From contig JAKSCK010000272.1 of NCBI GenBank assembly GCA_022360655.1, positions 1 through 32,745 of the forward strand: a DNA stretch of 32,745 nucleotides, in the 5' to 3' direction. The position numbers were made by a program, and so were the translations under genes. The notes beneath the pieces were generated by a model. That model worked only from the letters and a program-made list of their open reading frames with translations. It was not told the DNA's origin and did no database searches. The number at the start of each line of letters is the position of its first letter. Within the stretch, counting starts at the first letter, position 1. This DNA is from Spirochaetales bacterium. Lineage in GTDB: Bacteria > Spirochaetota > Spirochaetia > DSM-2461. This document shows, piece after piece, positions 16,085-24,843 of the stretch.

Positions 16085-17197
16085 ATGAATATTGCCATGA
16101 AACGCCAGGTCCAAACTCGAAGCATATCGGCAGAAAATCCCACAGGAGCGAAAGGTCAGGGAGCCATGGCTGACCCTGCTCAGCAAGAAGGTCATTCCTG
16201 GTCCTGCGCGAGAAAACTGGGAAAGGGATGGAAGGTGGCTCCCTGCATTTCTCTTGAAGCAGGAAAAACTGTCCTCCTTGGTGAAATCCAGGGACCAGGT
16301 CGCATCACCCACATCTGGTGTGCCACCGAACAGCATAAAATGCGTCATGCCCGTCTTCGCATCTACTGGGATGGCATGGATCAACCCAGCATTCACAGTC
16401 CCCTCGGCGATGTGTTTTGCAATGCCTGGGCCTCTTCTCCCAACCTTCAATCCCTCGCTGTCTCTGTCGCACCCAAGGGAGGTCACAATCTTTGGATTCC
16501 CATGCCCTTCCGAAAAAGCGCCCGAATAGAACTGGAAAACACTGGCCAGGACAGTCTGAACATTTACTACCAGATTGATTATGAACGAGAGGAAATCCAT
16601 CCTGATGAGATGTATCTTCACTGCCAGTTCCAACTCTCCGCCCCCTTAAAGCCATTGGCCAACCACACCATTCTCAATGAGGTTGTAGGAAGGGGCCACT
16701 TCCTGGGGACCTATGTGGCCTGGCAGGTCACCAATCCAGGCTGGTGGGGAGAAGGAGAAATGAAGTTTTTTATTGATGGGGATGGAGCGCATCCCACCAT
16801 CTGCACCACCGGTACAGAAGACTACTTTGGGGGAGCCTGGAATTTTGAACACCCGAAGGGTCGATATGGAGAATTCTCCCACCCCTACCAAGGCTTCCAT
16901 GATGTTTCAGCAGGAAAAAAAATCTATAAGCGGTACCAAAAATTTGGGCTCTACCGCTTTCATCTCACCGATCCCATCACATTTCATGAGAATTTTAGGG
17001 CCACAATTCAGTCCCTCGGCTGGGACAACTCCATTCAACCTCGCGTGTACTTGCATCAAAGGGATTACATCAGCTCCCTTTCCTGGTGGTATCAAGAAAC
17101 ACCGCAAGCCTCACTGCTCCCCTGGACGCCTGAGGAACTGAATACCCCCAATGTCTATGGTCCTATGAAAAAGAAATTTATGAAGGGACTCCTCTAA
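16085..17197 (+). CDS. DUF2961 / glycoside hydrolase family 172 protein
   Basis: The 370-residue protein matches DUF2961, now GH172. Known members act on alpha-D-fructofuranosides (including difructose dianhydride) or D-arabinofuranosides. Features are GPGRITHIWCA (70-80), the jelly-roll core, and the signature WWGEGEMKFFIDGD (220-233) followed by TGTEDYFGGAW (242-252). Glu225 and Glu245 are my candidates for the acid/base and nucleophile pair by comparison with the family. The ATG at 16085 has AAAGGA about 7 bases upstream; a TTG at 16070 is less likely. No signal peptide is seen, so it is probably cytoplasmic. It stands alone between divergent and convergent genes. Substrate is unassigned. 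Confidence 0.87.
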   Translation: MNIAMKRQVQTRSISAENPTGAKGQGAMADPAQQEGHSWSCARKLGKGWKVAPCISLEAGKTVLLGEIQGPGRITHIWCATEQHKMRHARLRIYWDGMDQPSIHSPLGDVFCNAWASSPNLQSLAVSVAPKGGHNLWIPMPFRKSARIELENTGQDSLNIYYQIDYEREEIHPDEMYLHCQFQLSAPLKPLANHTILNEVVGRGHFLGTYVAWQVTNPGWWGEGEMKFFIDGDGAHPTICTTGTEDYFGGAWNFEHPKGRYGEFSHPYQGFHDVSAGKKIYKRYQKFGLYRFHLTDPITFHENFRATIQSLGWDNSIQPRVYLHQRDYISSLSWWYQETPQASLLPWTPEELNTPNVYGPMKKKFMKGLL

Positions 17198-17255
17198 GAT
17201 TTACGCTGGGAGGGGATTCATCTTCTACTCCCGGTAAAAGACAAAGGAAGGAAAC

Positions 17256-17897
17256 TCAAATGGAAAGCGCAATCAAAGCCTGACCACCAAAGTAAAATAC
17301 CAGCCCAAAACGCTCCCATGTCAGAGGCTTCCAAAATCGATTGAGGGCAAGAAGGGCATCGGAAAGAAAAAAGGCCATGGCTCCAAGGGCCGCATAGAAT
17401 CCCCGTCCTCCCATCTGCCATCCCTCCTGAAATCCCATACTCAATGCCTGATGCAGCATCAGACCAATGATGGCCATATAGGCCAGTACAGGGATTTTCA
17501 TGGTTCCAAGATTGGCCTGTAACAGACGATAGAACAGCATGAGTAACAGGAGGATCAGCATGGCCATCCCACCAGTCCAAAGACTCCATCCCCCCTGGGG
17601 CCAAAATGCCACAATATAGGCCAAATGAGCTAGAAAAAAGCTGATCAGTCCAAGTGTAAATCGATTCTCGGTATCAGGGGGGAGAAGAGCCACATCCCCA
17701 ATCAGGGAAAACACCAATCCAATGAGCACAAGGAGTCCATAACTCCCCCCTGTGGGAAACCATTGCATCAAAGCCATGCCAATCACGATGAGAGTGGACA
17801 GGGTTTTGGCCCCTTTAAGGAGGGCCTGATGACCGGTCATCTCTGACCAGATGGTCAAAGGGACAGTCACCAGCAAACCAAGAATCAGAACAGCCAT
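17256..17897 (-). CDS. YhhN/TMEM86 family membrane protein (lysoplasmalogenase-like)
   Basis: A 213-residue protein made almost entirely of about seven or eight membrane helices. The conserved YhhN acidic motifs are present: FSLIGDVALLPPD followed by FTLGLISFFLAHLAYI, and MAFFLSDALLAL near the C-terminus. Animal TMEM86 proteins hydrolyse the vinyl ether of lysoplasmalogens; the bacterial role is less clear and a lipid-ether hydrolase activity here is inference. The ATG at 17897 is chosen for the perfect AGGAGG six bases upstream, and an in-frame ATG at 17954 is rejected. The gene is convergent with the GH172 gene, with 58 bases between stops that show no clear terminator. Confidence 0.87.
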   Translation of the reverse strand: MAVLILGLLVTVPLTIWSEMTGHQALLKGAKTLSTLIVIGMALMQWFPTGGSYGLLVLIGLVFSLIGDVALLPPDTENRFTLGLISFFLAHLAYIVAFWPQGGWSLWTGGMAMLILLLLMLFYRLLQANLGTMKIPVLAYMAIIGLMLHQALSMGFQEGWQMGGRGFYAALGAMAFFLSDALLALNRFWKPLTWERFGLVFYFGGQALIALSI

Positions 17898-18055
17898 GCG
17901 TCCTCCTAAAATTAGCTTAGAAATAAACACAGCATACCATTCATCACGGTTCATTCATGAAAAAAGTGTGTTTCACAGAAAAACCAAGCCATGGGCAATC
18001 AGAAATGCCGCAATGTGACACTTTTTTTCACATTTTCCCATATTCCTACCAAGAA

Positions 18056-18085
18056 TTGTGACCTTGCGATTTCTTTTCCTATACT
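18056..18085 (+). promoter_or_regulatory. Promoter of the 7TMR-DISM cyclase, probably leaderless
   Basis: -35 TTGTGA (18056-18061, 4/6), 18-base spacer, -10 TATACT (18080-18085, 5/6). The ATG at 18093 lies seven to eight bases after the -10, and there is no SD, so the transcript would start at or beside the initiation codon. Confidence 0.4.
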
Positions 18086-18092
18086 TGTATCG

Positions 18093-19937
18093 ATGGGCTA
18101 TCACCGCCATACCCTCATTGTTGGACTTTCTCTGTGTCTTCTGTTTCCAACTCTTGGTGCTCAAGAAGCATTGCGAGGCGTTCTTGATCTTCGTCAAACA
18201 CCAAGTGATGAGCTCACCATCCTCAAAGGACAATGGTGGTTTCGGTCATTAGAAACACCTCAATCCGAGATGCCTGAATTACTCATTCCAGTCCCAGGTT
18301 CCTGGAAATCTCATACGGGAGAAACCTACACCGCCGGTGAATACAGGCTAACCATTCTCTTTCCAGACAATGTTCCAATGAACGGGGCCCTGCTTTTCTC
18401 AGAACTCTCTCAAATCCTTGTGATTCTTGTGAATGGAGAAGAGGTTTTTCGTTCTGGAAACTGGGAAATGAACCAAACCCACTTCACACGCCAGCAGGTT
18501 CCCATTCGTCTTCAACCAGAAACAGAAATTATCCTCAAACTCAAAAATGTGGTGTTTCGAAAGGGCGGACTCATTCATGCTCCTCAAATTGGCACCTATG
18601 AGCGAGTGTTCCGCTATCGACTCTCCCGAATGTTCATCGAAGCCCTCAACATTGGGATTTTCTTCTTCATTGCCATCTACCATGTCTTCCAGCTCTCCCG
18701 CCATTACATCAAACGCAGTGCGGTCTATTTGGTTCTTGCGGCGGCTATGGCCATGCTCCGAGGCTTCATTGCTGGAGAAAATATCATCAGTATTTTCCTT
18801 CCCAATTTTCCATGGGAGCTGGACTATGGTCTGGAGTATTTTACCGTGTATGGCAGTCTTTCAGGATTAATCCTCTATACCTATAACGACCACTCCGTGG
18901 TGGGCCGATCTTGGCGCCTGTGGATGAAGATCCTCTCAACTATCGGGATCTTCTTTGCTCTTCTCTCCCTCATGATTCCAATCAAACTCCTGAGTCCAAG
19001 CATCTATGGATTCCAAATTTACATGGCCTTATCTCTTGGTTATATTCTGGCATTGCTCATCAAAGGAGTGTACGAACGTGGAAAAAAGGCCCTTCCTTTT
19101 GCCTTTGCCGCCCTTGTCCTAGCCACATTTTCCGCCATGGATTCTCTCTATTATCTTGGATTAGATTTCCCCTTTAACCTCAGCCAACTCGGTTTGATGA
19201 TCTTCTTGCTCACCCATGTCTTTACCCTTTCTCATTACCATGGTGAGGCCTTTCTCCAAGCAGAAAGCCTGGCTCTTTCCCTGGAACAAGAAGTGGCAGA
19301 ACGCACTCGTCAACTCCAACAAAGCAATGCTCAACTCCGGAAAAAAATTGCAGAAAAAAATGAAGCGGAAAAACGTCTGGTTCGACTCTCCACCACAGAT
19401 CCCTTATTAGGAATAGCCAATCGGCTCAAAATCAATGAGGACCTGTACCGCGCCCATGCCCTGCATAAACGATACTCCACTCCCTATGGTGTGATTCTCT
19501 TTGATGTCGACCATTTTAAGAGTGTGAATGATCGTTATGGACATGATTGTGGGGATCGGGTTCTTCAAGATGTGGCCAATATTGCTGGAAAACAAATCCG
19601 AGAAGAAGATGTGCTTGCCCGATGGGGAGGGGAAGAATTCCTTGTTCTTCTGGCCTCTTCTCTTCCCCAAAAACAGATCCATATTGCTGAAAGAATTCGC
19701 AGTGCACTAGAAGTCCATGACTTTGACCAAGTGGGAACCGTCACAGCCAGTTTTGGTTGTGCGACTCCCAAGGAAGATGAAGACTCCGTGGATACAGTGG
19801 TGAAGCGTGCAGATCGGAATTTGTATGAAGCAAAAGAATCTGGACGCAATCGGGTTGTTGGACCAGATTCAGCACCATTGGAATATCCTCCCGATCTCCC
19901 GACTCTTCCATCCGCAGAAGACGATCTTACGCTTTGA
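18093..19937 (+). CDS. 7TMR-DISM membrane sensor diguanylate cyclase
   Basis: A 614-residue sensor that should make cyclic di-GMP in response to an external ligand. Order: signal peptide (1-23, cleavage after LGA), a beta-rich extracytoplasmic 7TMR-DISMED2-like domain (about 25-175), seven membrane helices (about 182-385), a coiled coil (about 388-430, EQEVAERTRQLQQSNAQLRKK) and a C-terminal GGDEF domain (about 435-595). The active-site motif is GGEEF (512-516), preceded by an intact RxxD inhibitory site (REED, 503-506), so product inhibition is expected, unlike the cyclase at 3005. The start at 18093 gives a clean signal peptide; an in-frame ATG at 17991 does not. DISM extracellular domains often bind sugars or other small molecules; the ligand here is unknown. 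Confidence 0.92.
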   Translation: MGYHRHTLIVGLSLCLLFPTLGAQEALRGVLDLRQTPSDELTILKGQWWFRSLETPQSEMPELLIPVPGSWKSHTGETYTAGEYRLTILFPDNVPMNGALLFSELSQILVILVNGEEVFRSGNWEMNQTHFTRQQVPIRLQPETEIILKLKNVVFRKGGLIHAPQIGTYERVFRYRLSRMFIEALNIGIFFFIAIYHVFQLSRHYIKRSAVYLVLAAAMAMLRGFIAGENIISIFLPNFPWELDYGLEYFTVYGSLSGLILYTYNDHSVVGRSWRLWMKILSTIGIFFALLSLMIPIKLLSPSIYGFQIYMALSLGYILALLIKGVYERGKKALPFAFAALVLATFSAMDSLYYLGLDFPFNLSQLGLMIFLLTHVFTLSHYHGEAFLQAESLALSLEQEVAERTRQLQQSNAQLRKKIAEKNEAEKRLVRLSTTDPLLGIANRLKINEDLYRAHALHKRYSTPYGVILFDVDHFKSVNDRYGHDCGDRVLQDVANIAGKQIREEDVLARWGGEEFLVLLASSLPQKQIHIAERIRSALEVHDFDQVGTVTASFGCATPKEDEDSVDTVVKRADRNLYEAKESGRNRVVGPDSAPLEYPPDLPTLPSAEDDLTL

Positions 19938-19969
19938 TTTTTCTTCCCGCCAATGAGGTTTGACACCCA

Positions 19970-22009
19970 CTAGAATCGGTATCCTGAAAGCTCATTCTCG
20001 AGTTCAGCAACCACATCTTCATTTCTGGCAATCACCTCTTGGAGCTCACCAATTCCTCCAAGAATCTCACGATTTCCTGCAGCCAATTCTCCTGTGGCCT
20101 GGCGAACCTCATGGAAGGCATCCACCGTTCGGTCTAAATTGGCCCGTACCGTTCGATTACTCTCCCGTTGCGCTTCGGCGAGAGAGGTGATTTCAGAAGA
20201 CGCATCCACAAGAGAGCGAACCGATTCCAAAACATCTCCAGCCCCCACCGCCTGTTCATCCATAGCTCGAGCCACTTCGCCCATGAGTTCAGTTGTGCGC
20301 TGTGTCTTTTCTCCCACAACCATGAGTGCACGACCAGCCTCTTCTGATTTTGAAACCCCATTGTTCACTTTGTTCACAACATCGGCCATGTTGCTCGCAA
20401 TGGATTGCAGATTCTCCGAACTGGTATCCGCCAGTTTTCGTACTTCCTCAGCCACCACAGCAAAACCCCGTCCCGCTTCTCCAGCATGAGCGGCTTCAAT
20501 GGCGGCATTCATCGCCAATATGTTGGTTTGATCAATGATGTCTGTGATCACATCCACCAAATCACGCACTTCCGTGGAAGAAGATTCAATCTCTCGCACA
20601 GCCTGAATGGATTCCTGAACAGCTTGCCCTCCCTGGTCACTAATTCCAGCGAGTGATGATGCCAAATCATCGGCTTGAGCTGTGACAGAACTCACCGATT
20701 TGATGCTTGCAACCATCTGAGTCATGGATGCTGATGTTTGATCCACAGATGCCGCCTGGGAATGAACATTTTCACCAATCTGTTCCAAAGCACCCAACGT
20801 TTGCTCGAGAGAATTCTGTGCCTCATCAATCACCTGCTGATTTCGCGCCACATTCCCATCAATCTGGTTCACAGAAGCTGCCATCTGTTCCGCTGCCGCT
20901 ACAGTTTGGGCCAGCACTCCCCCCACGGCTGCCGAGGATTCCGCCACGCGTGATGAAGCATCCACAACCGCACGAAACATCGATTGCAATCGGTTCAGCA
21001 GCCGATTCAAGAGGTCTGAGATCTCTCCAATCTCATCGGGCTGAACAATCAAGATTCGGCATGTCAAATCGGCTTCCCCCTCCGCCATGTCACGGAGAAT
21101 GGATTTCAAAATGCCATTTTGGGCACGGCGTGTCCGGGTCACCAGATAATCGGCTCCCACAACCATGGCCACAAGCATCAGGAGGATGCCGCCAGCGACA
21201 ACACTCATTCTTTTCACAACCGTTTCCACATCCACCGTTAGAGCGTCTTCTGGAGTGCTATGACCATAGTAAGCGGCATCCTCAAGGGCCTCTTGCACCA
21301 CATCAATGCCCATGGTTCGAAGGGTTCCGCCATCAATGAATTCCAGCATAGAAAGGCCGCTGTGAAGTAAAACCGCACCAATAAAAAGTGCTGAAGCATA
21401 GAGCTGAACACGGTCCATGTTTCGAGAAAACCAGTGATGCTCTTCCACATCAATCGAGTGGATTTGAAGAATGGCCCGGGGCCGCATCAGAATCTTCTGA
21501 TACACAGCCACTTGAACCACACTGATGAGCAAATACACACTCAAATCCCGTATCACAAACATGAGAGAAAAGACGGCAGTAGAATCAAAAACAATGCTCA
21601 AACCATGCATGGAGATGGGAATGAGAGTATTGATCACAAACACCAACACAGGAATTCGCGCCGTTCTTTTCCGCGCAGATTGATACTCTTTCTCCGAAAC
21701 GTCCTCTCCCCGCTCTCTTCGCTTCATGATGTGAAAAATAGGACGAATGAGAACAGCCACAATCATCCCGGTGATGAGGGTGACCGGAAGAAAAACAAAA
21801 AGAAGTCCCAACAGCAGCTCAAAAAGGAACATCCCAACGCTCGAACTTCCGTAGAAAGCATGGTACAACCCTAACTCAGCAAGTCCCATGAACAGAACTC
21901 CAGTCATGTACACCAAAACCGTGGTGGTGAACATGGCCCACGAAAACTGCTTTGCCGTGGATGAAGCCAACTGATCAAGAATGTTCTGACGAAAACGCTT
22001 TTTGTTCAT
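19970..22009 (-). CDS. Methyl-accepting chemotaxis protein, six membrane helices
   Basis: A 679-residue chemoreceptor. The N-terminus has about six hydrophobic helices (roughly 25-50, 58-92, 119-140, 145-172, 200-222, 266-290) and only one modest extracytoplasmic loop (about 222-266). A HAMP-like segment follows (about 290-345), then the long four-helix signalling domain with the invariant tip [19 protein letters not shown] and [16 protein letters not shown]. No C-terminal CheR-docking pentapeptide is present (ends ENELSGYRF). The membrane-embedded sensor suggests a signal in or near the membrane, such as energy state, not a classical periplasmic ligand domain. GGGGG near -8 may serve as SD for the ATG at 22009. 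The gene is convergent with the cyclase at 18093. No che genes are nearby. Confidence 0.93.
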   Translation of the reverse strand: MNKKRFRQNILDQLASSTAKQFSWAMFTTTVLVYMTGVLFMGLAELGLYHAFYGSSSVGMFLFELLLGLLFVFLPVTLITGMIVAVLIRPIFHIMKRRERGEDVSEKEYQSARKRTARIPVLVFVINTLIPISMHGLSIVFDSTAVFSLMFVIRDLSVYLLISVVQVAVYQKILMRPRAILQIHSIDVEEHHWFSRNMDRVQLYASALFIGAVLLHSGLSMLEFIDGGTLRTMGIDVVQEALEDAAYYGHSTPEDALTVDVETVVKRMSVVAGGILLMLVAMVVGADYLVTRTRRAQNGILKSILRDMAEGEADLTCRILIVQPDEIGEISDLLNRLLNRLQSMFRAVVDASSRVAESSAAVGGVLAQTVAAAEQMAASVNQIDGNVARNQQVIDEAQNSLEQTLGALEQIGENVHSQAASVDQTSASMTQMVASIKSVSSVTAQADDLASSLAGISDQGGQAVQESIQAVREIESSSTEVRDLVDVITDIIDQTNILAMNAAIEAAHAGEAGRGFAVVAEEVRKLADTSSENLQSIASNMADVVNKVNNGVSKSEEAGRALMVVGEKTQRTTELMGEVARAMDEQAVGAGDVLESVRSLVDASSEITSLAEAQRESNRTVRANLDRTVDAFHEVRQATGELAAGNREILGGIGELQEVIARNEDVVAELENELSGYRF

Positions 22010-22201
22010 GGAACCCCCAGCTGAAGAAGCCTGATGTCCTCTTAAAATATTTTAAAAATGCGAAGTTTTTATGGAGCTAGTAAAATTTTATCTATTTTTT
22101 TAAAGATGAGACTGTTGGAAAAGTCCAGTAGGACTCATGCTCCTCTATTCCTCTGATCGCCTGGATTACCAATGAACCCTTTTTCCTCCCCATTTGGGCG
22201 T

Positions 22202-22399
22202 CCCCCCCGGCAGGCCGGGGGTCGGGCTATTCGGGGGTTTCGTCCTCGTTCCTCGGACCGGCTCCGCCGCCCCTATTATCCCTGACGCAGTTGAGAGCAG
22301 AGGAGAAGTGCAAACGTTCATTCTGCCGAAACAAGGAGAGGGAAACCGAAGGTATCCCTGACGCAGCCCGGGGCCATGGAAAAGTTTACCATTTTCCAT
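22202..22399. repeat. Composite intergenic repeat element
   Basis: This GC-rich stretch differs from its AT-rich flanks. It has a palindrome CCCCCGG-CAGG-CCGGGGG (22204-22221), a pyrimidine/G-rich segment, then two direct copies of TATCCCTGACGCAG (22277-22290 and 22353-22366) 76 bases apart, and an ending hairpin ATGGAAAA/TTTTCCAT (22376-22399). Bases 22331-22367 recur at 3-39 with one mismatch. The flanking parts of the gap (22010-22201 and 22400-22484) hold the AT-rich upstream region of the chemoreceptor gene and no gene that I can support. No coding sequence, transposase or tRNA is visible. It behaves like a dispersed non-coding repeat (REP or MITE-like), of unknown origin. Confidence 0.7.
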
Positions 22400-22484
22400 T
22401 AGCAACAGCTCCAACCGACTCCTCTCATCAAAATAGGCATGGTGAAAAGATGAGACATTCTCCTGTCTGTGAATGCCTCCTCTA

Positions 22485-22892
22485 CTAGAGCATTTCTTGG
22501 AGCTCGAGTCGCTCTCCATCAGGACCACGGAACATGATGAAACGGCAGCCATTGGCACCAAAATCCATCAAATCAATGGGCTTCTCCGTCTCAAATTCCA
22601 CCCCTTTTTCTCGAAGAGCTGCAACCTGAGCATCAATATCTTTGCATGCAATGGCAATATGATTAGGAGAAGCCGCATTCGCTTCTGCATAAGCTCCCCC
22701 ATCTTGCACAAACTCCACCACAAGAGACCCTTGAGAAACAAACCGAATTTCAACCGGGCCATCATCTCCATCCATCTGATAGCGAATGCCGTCTTCAAAA
22801 CCCAATTTCTCCGTGTAATATCGTCGGGAGGCCTCTGCATCAGCAACAAAAACACCGATATGGGCCAATCCCTGCATTGCACTTGAACTCAT
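22485..22892 (-). CDS. VOC superfamily (glyoxalase-like) metalloprotein
   Basis: A 135-residue vicinal-oxygen-chelate fold protein with two beta-alpha-beta-beta-beta modules. All four candidate metal ligands are in place: His11 (LAHIGVFV), Glu60 (LVVEFVQ), His78 (PNHIAIAC) and Glu130 (ERLELQE). The set resembles glyoxalase I and methylmalonyl-CoA epimerase, but the sequence is not specific enough to choose, and antibiotic-resistance or dioxygenase roles are also possible in the superfamily. The ATG at 22892 has a good SD (AAGGAGA). The 227-base upstream gap (22893-23119) shows no other gene and no clear terminator. Confidence 0.88.
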   Translation of the reverse strand: MSSSAMQGLAHIGVFVADAEASRRYYTEKLGFEDGIRYQMDGDDGPVEIRFVSQGSLVVEFVQDGGAYAEANAASPNHIAIACKDIDAQVAALREKGVEFETEKPIDLMDFGANGCRFIMFRGPDGERLELQEML

Positions 22893-23119
22893 TTAAAATC
22901 TCCTTCCAAAGCGATTTTTCGCCTGAACATCCTACGCCGAGAAGCCACCAGATCCTAGCAAAATTTCAAACAAAAGGAAGTCGGATTCTCCTCAAGTCCC
23001 ACGTCCATGCCAAGAAAAAATCATACCCTATCACTGTGAGATTCTTCACTTGCAAGGAATGCGCTCTATTCTCATCAACACAGAATCCACTGAAAAGAGA
23101 GACATGGACAGGAGTATCC

Positions 23120-24253
23120 TCAAGACTGAGATGAGCTTTGCACCTGGGTAATATTCATGGTGAAGTCATCATAATAGGAAATGGAAACCCCATCCCCAAT
23201 GATGGCAAAAAAAACATCCCGTTGTGGCGAGGAAAACTCAATGCTGCACTTATCTGCTGAAATCCGAGAAGGAAGAGCTGCTCCTTTTTCATCAAAGAGG
23301 GCATAGGAAGAAAGTCCATCAAAGAATCGAGAGAAATTCCCATTAGAATTGGTCCGATCCAGAGTGATTCGATAAAAGTGGTTTGGTGGCAATGGTGCAA
23401 AACGGTACACATCCACATCCCATGGTTCTATGTTGACGGAATACTCTTGACTCTTTGGGCTAGGGGGGATCAGATAGGCATCCTCACAAGTATTTCCAAC
23501 AGCATCCAAAGAACTCATATTGTGGATTTTTGGTCCTCTTAAAACCGTGTCCTTTTCCTCTCGAATATGCCGATAGAGAACCGATTCATACCCCTTTCCT
23601 GCAGTGTCAGGAAAACCAAGTCGAGAAAGTTCATTCCCCTTCAAAGTCGTATCAGGGAAAAGGAAATAATAAAAGGCTAGCGCATTCACTCCTGCTCCGA
23701 GATTGTTTTGATGCACAACATCTTGTATCAAAATTGGAGGGGAATCCAAGGAGTTGAGTTCCTCCCATATCTCTCCAATGGGAACCATGGCAAGCTCCCG
23801 TTGATTGGCCATATCGCGATAGGATTTTTCAGTCCCATGCCAACACTGGTAAAATACCAATTCACTGCCCACTGCTGAGGCCAAAGACTCATAGTATTGG
23901 GAAATGCCTCGTGTTCCATGGATGAAGGGTCCTGCACTCTGTTCCTGCAAAACAATGTACTTTGGTTTTTTCGTCAAAATGGTACTGGCAACATGGTTGG
24001 TATTTGTTTGGAACGTGAGATAATCCTTCAATGTAGCTCCACCACGAGTGAGCTGATCATATCCAAAATATCCATCTGAATACGCATTCTTTTGCTGTGC
24101 AAGCCAATGCATTTTGCCAGGGATATCATGAACATAGGTAATACTGTTCCCAACAAAGAAGACTTGTGGTTCTGAAAAAATAAGGGTGGAAGAAGGGAGT
24201 TTACAGCCCATGAGGGCAAGAAAAACTAGACCAATCATAAAAAATTGTTTCAT
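23120..24253 (-). CDS. SGNH-hydrolase lipoprotein
   Basis: A 377-residue lipoprotein. The signal peptide ends in a lipobox with Cys17 (LMGC). An SGNH/GDSL-type hydrolase domain spans about 28-240: VFFVGNSITYVHDIPGK carries the nucleophile Ser37, RGGAT (70-74) the second block, VLQEQSAGP (101-109) the third, and Asp178/His181 (QDVVHQN) complete the triad. The GNS form with LQEQS is typical of a bacterial SGNH subgroup of unknown substrate, plausibly glycan or lipid esters. The C-terminus (about 260-370) is beta-rich and resembles a pre-peptidase C-terminal fold. It is the first gene after the downstream protease cassette, 53 bases away on the same strand, so it may be co-transcribed. Confidence 0.8.
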   Translation of the reverse strand: MKQFFMIGLVFLALMGCKLPSSTLIFSEPQVFFVGNSITYVHDIPGKMHWLAQQKNAYSDGYFGYDQLTRGGATLKDYLTFQTNTNHVASTILTKKPKYIVLQEQSAGPFIHGTRGISQYYESLASAVGSELVFYQCWHGTEKSYRDMANQRELAMVPIGEIWEELNSLDSPPILIQDVVHQNNLGAGVNALAFYYFLFPDTTLKGNELSRLGFPDTAGKGYESVLYRHIREEKDTVLRGPKIHNMSSLDAVGNTCEDAYLIPPSPKSQEYSVNIEPWDVDVYRFAPLPPNHFYRITLDRTNSNGNFSRFFDGLSSYALFDEKGAALPSRISADKCSIEFSSPQRDVFFAIIGDGVSISYYDDFTMNITQVQSSSQS

Positions 24254-24282
24254 TGATTTCTACCTGATTAAAGGAATATCCA

Positions 24283-24298
24283 CCAGACAACAGTCTGG
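24283..24298 (-). terminator. Small hairpin between cassette copy 2 and the SGNH gene
   Basis: CCAGAC-AACA-GTCTGG is a perfect 6-base stem with a 4-base loop in the 53-base gap. No U-run follows on the minus strand, so it is a weak terminator at best and may instead be a processing or stability element. Confidence 0.25.
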
Positions 24299-24306
24299 GA
24301 AATATC

Positions 24307-24843
24307 TTATGGATTAAAGTTGAGAGCTGGCATCACCTTTAGGGGGGCAACCCAAACCATTTCAGAGGAATAATAGTCCTCCAAATCTGCCACAAATTCC
24401 TCATAGGGATACGTAAAAGTCAATACTTTGGCTTGTGTATCATTCTCTGGCTTTTCCTCAATGGATTGAAATTGATAAGAAAACTCACCAAGAAAAAGCA
24501 CACGACCAGGTTCAGCCTCAACAATGGTTTGAAGGAGAAGAGGAATTTGAATCGCAAAATGCTCCGTTCCTCCCAAATATGGAGCAAATCCTTGAACGGC
24601 AACAACCGCCCATCGACCTGCAGGAAGGGAAACAATACTGGGGAGAGGTTTGGCATCAAAGCGGCAAGTGATTCGCTGTCCATCATCCAAATTCACCAAG
24701 GTCAGAACATGATCAAAACCTGTGCAATAGGCTCCCACATAAGCCTCTTCATTGTTGAGGGGATAAAATCGACTCATCTCCCGAGATGTTGTAGAACAAG
24801 CACTCAAGATCAGCAGACTCAACACAGAATAAAACCATTTCAT
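24307..24843 (-). CDS. Lipoprotein of duplicated cassette, copy 2
   Basis: A 178-residue predicted lipoprotein; signal peptide with lipobox LSAC (Cys16), modified by the Lsp/Lnt pathway. I do not recognise the mature domain. It is paralogous to the 27196-27741 product: both have YC[TS]GF[DN]H, VNLDD, SLPAGRW or TLPEGRW, then EAEPGRVLFLGEF or EAKPGTIVFLGQI, and a C-terminal VAPLKVMP or VVPLKRMP. The mature part looks beta-rich. Its ATG overlaps the stop of the preceding gene (ATGA, 24840-24843) and has GAGGAG upstream. Position and conservation beside the protease-barrel gene suggest a partner in the envelope, either a scaffold or a regulator. Function unknown. Confidence 0.82.
   Translation of the reverse strand: MKWFYSVLSLLILSACSTTSREMSRFYPLNNEEAYVGAYCTGFDHVLTLVNLDDGQRITCRFDAKPLPSIVSLPAGRWAVVAVQGFAPYLGGTEHFAIQIPLLLQTIVEAEPGRVLFLGEFSYQFQSIEEKPENDTQAKVLTFTYPYEEFVADLEDYYSSEMVWVAPLKVMPALNFNP

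Noticed and set aside
20707..21339. Plus-strand open frame (210 codons), Pro/His-rich
   Set aside because: Fully antisense to the chemoreceptor coding region; composition is that of an out-of-frame shadow.
22166..22561. Minus-strand open frame across the repeat element
   Set aside because: It joins repeat sequence to the antisense-frame end of the VOC gene, and has a repeat-derived Pro/Gly-rich part; no SD or family match.
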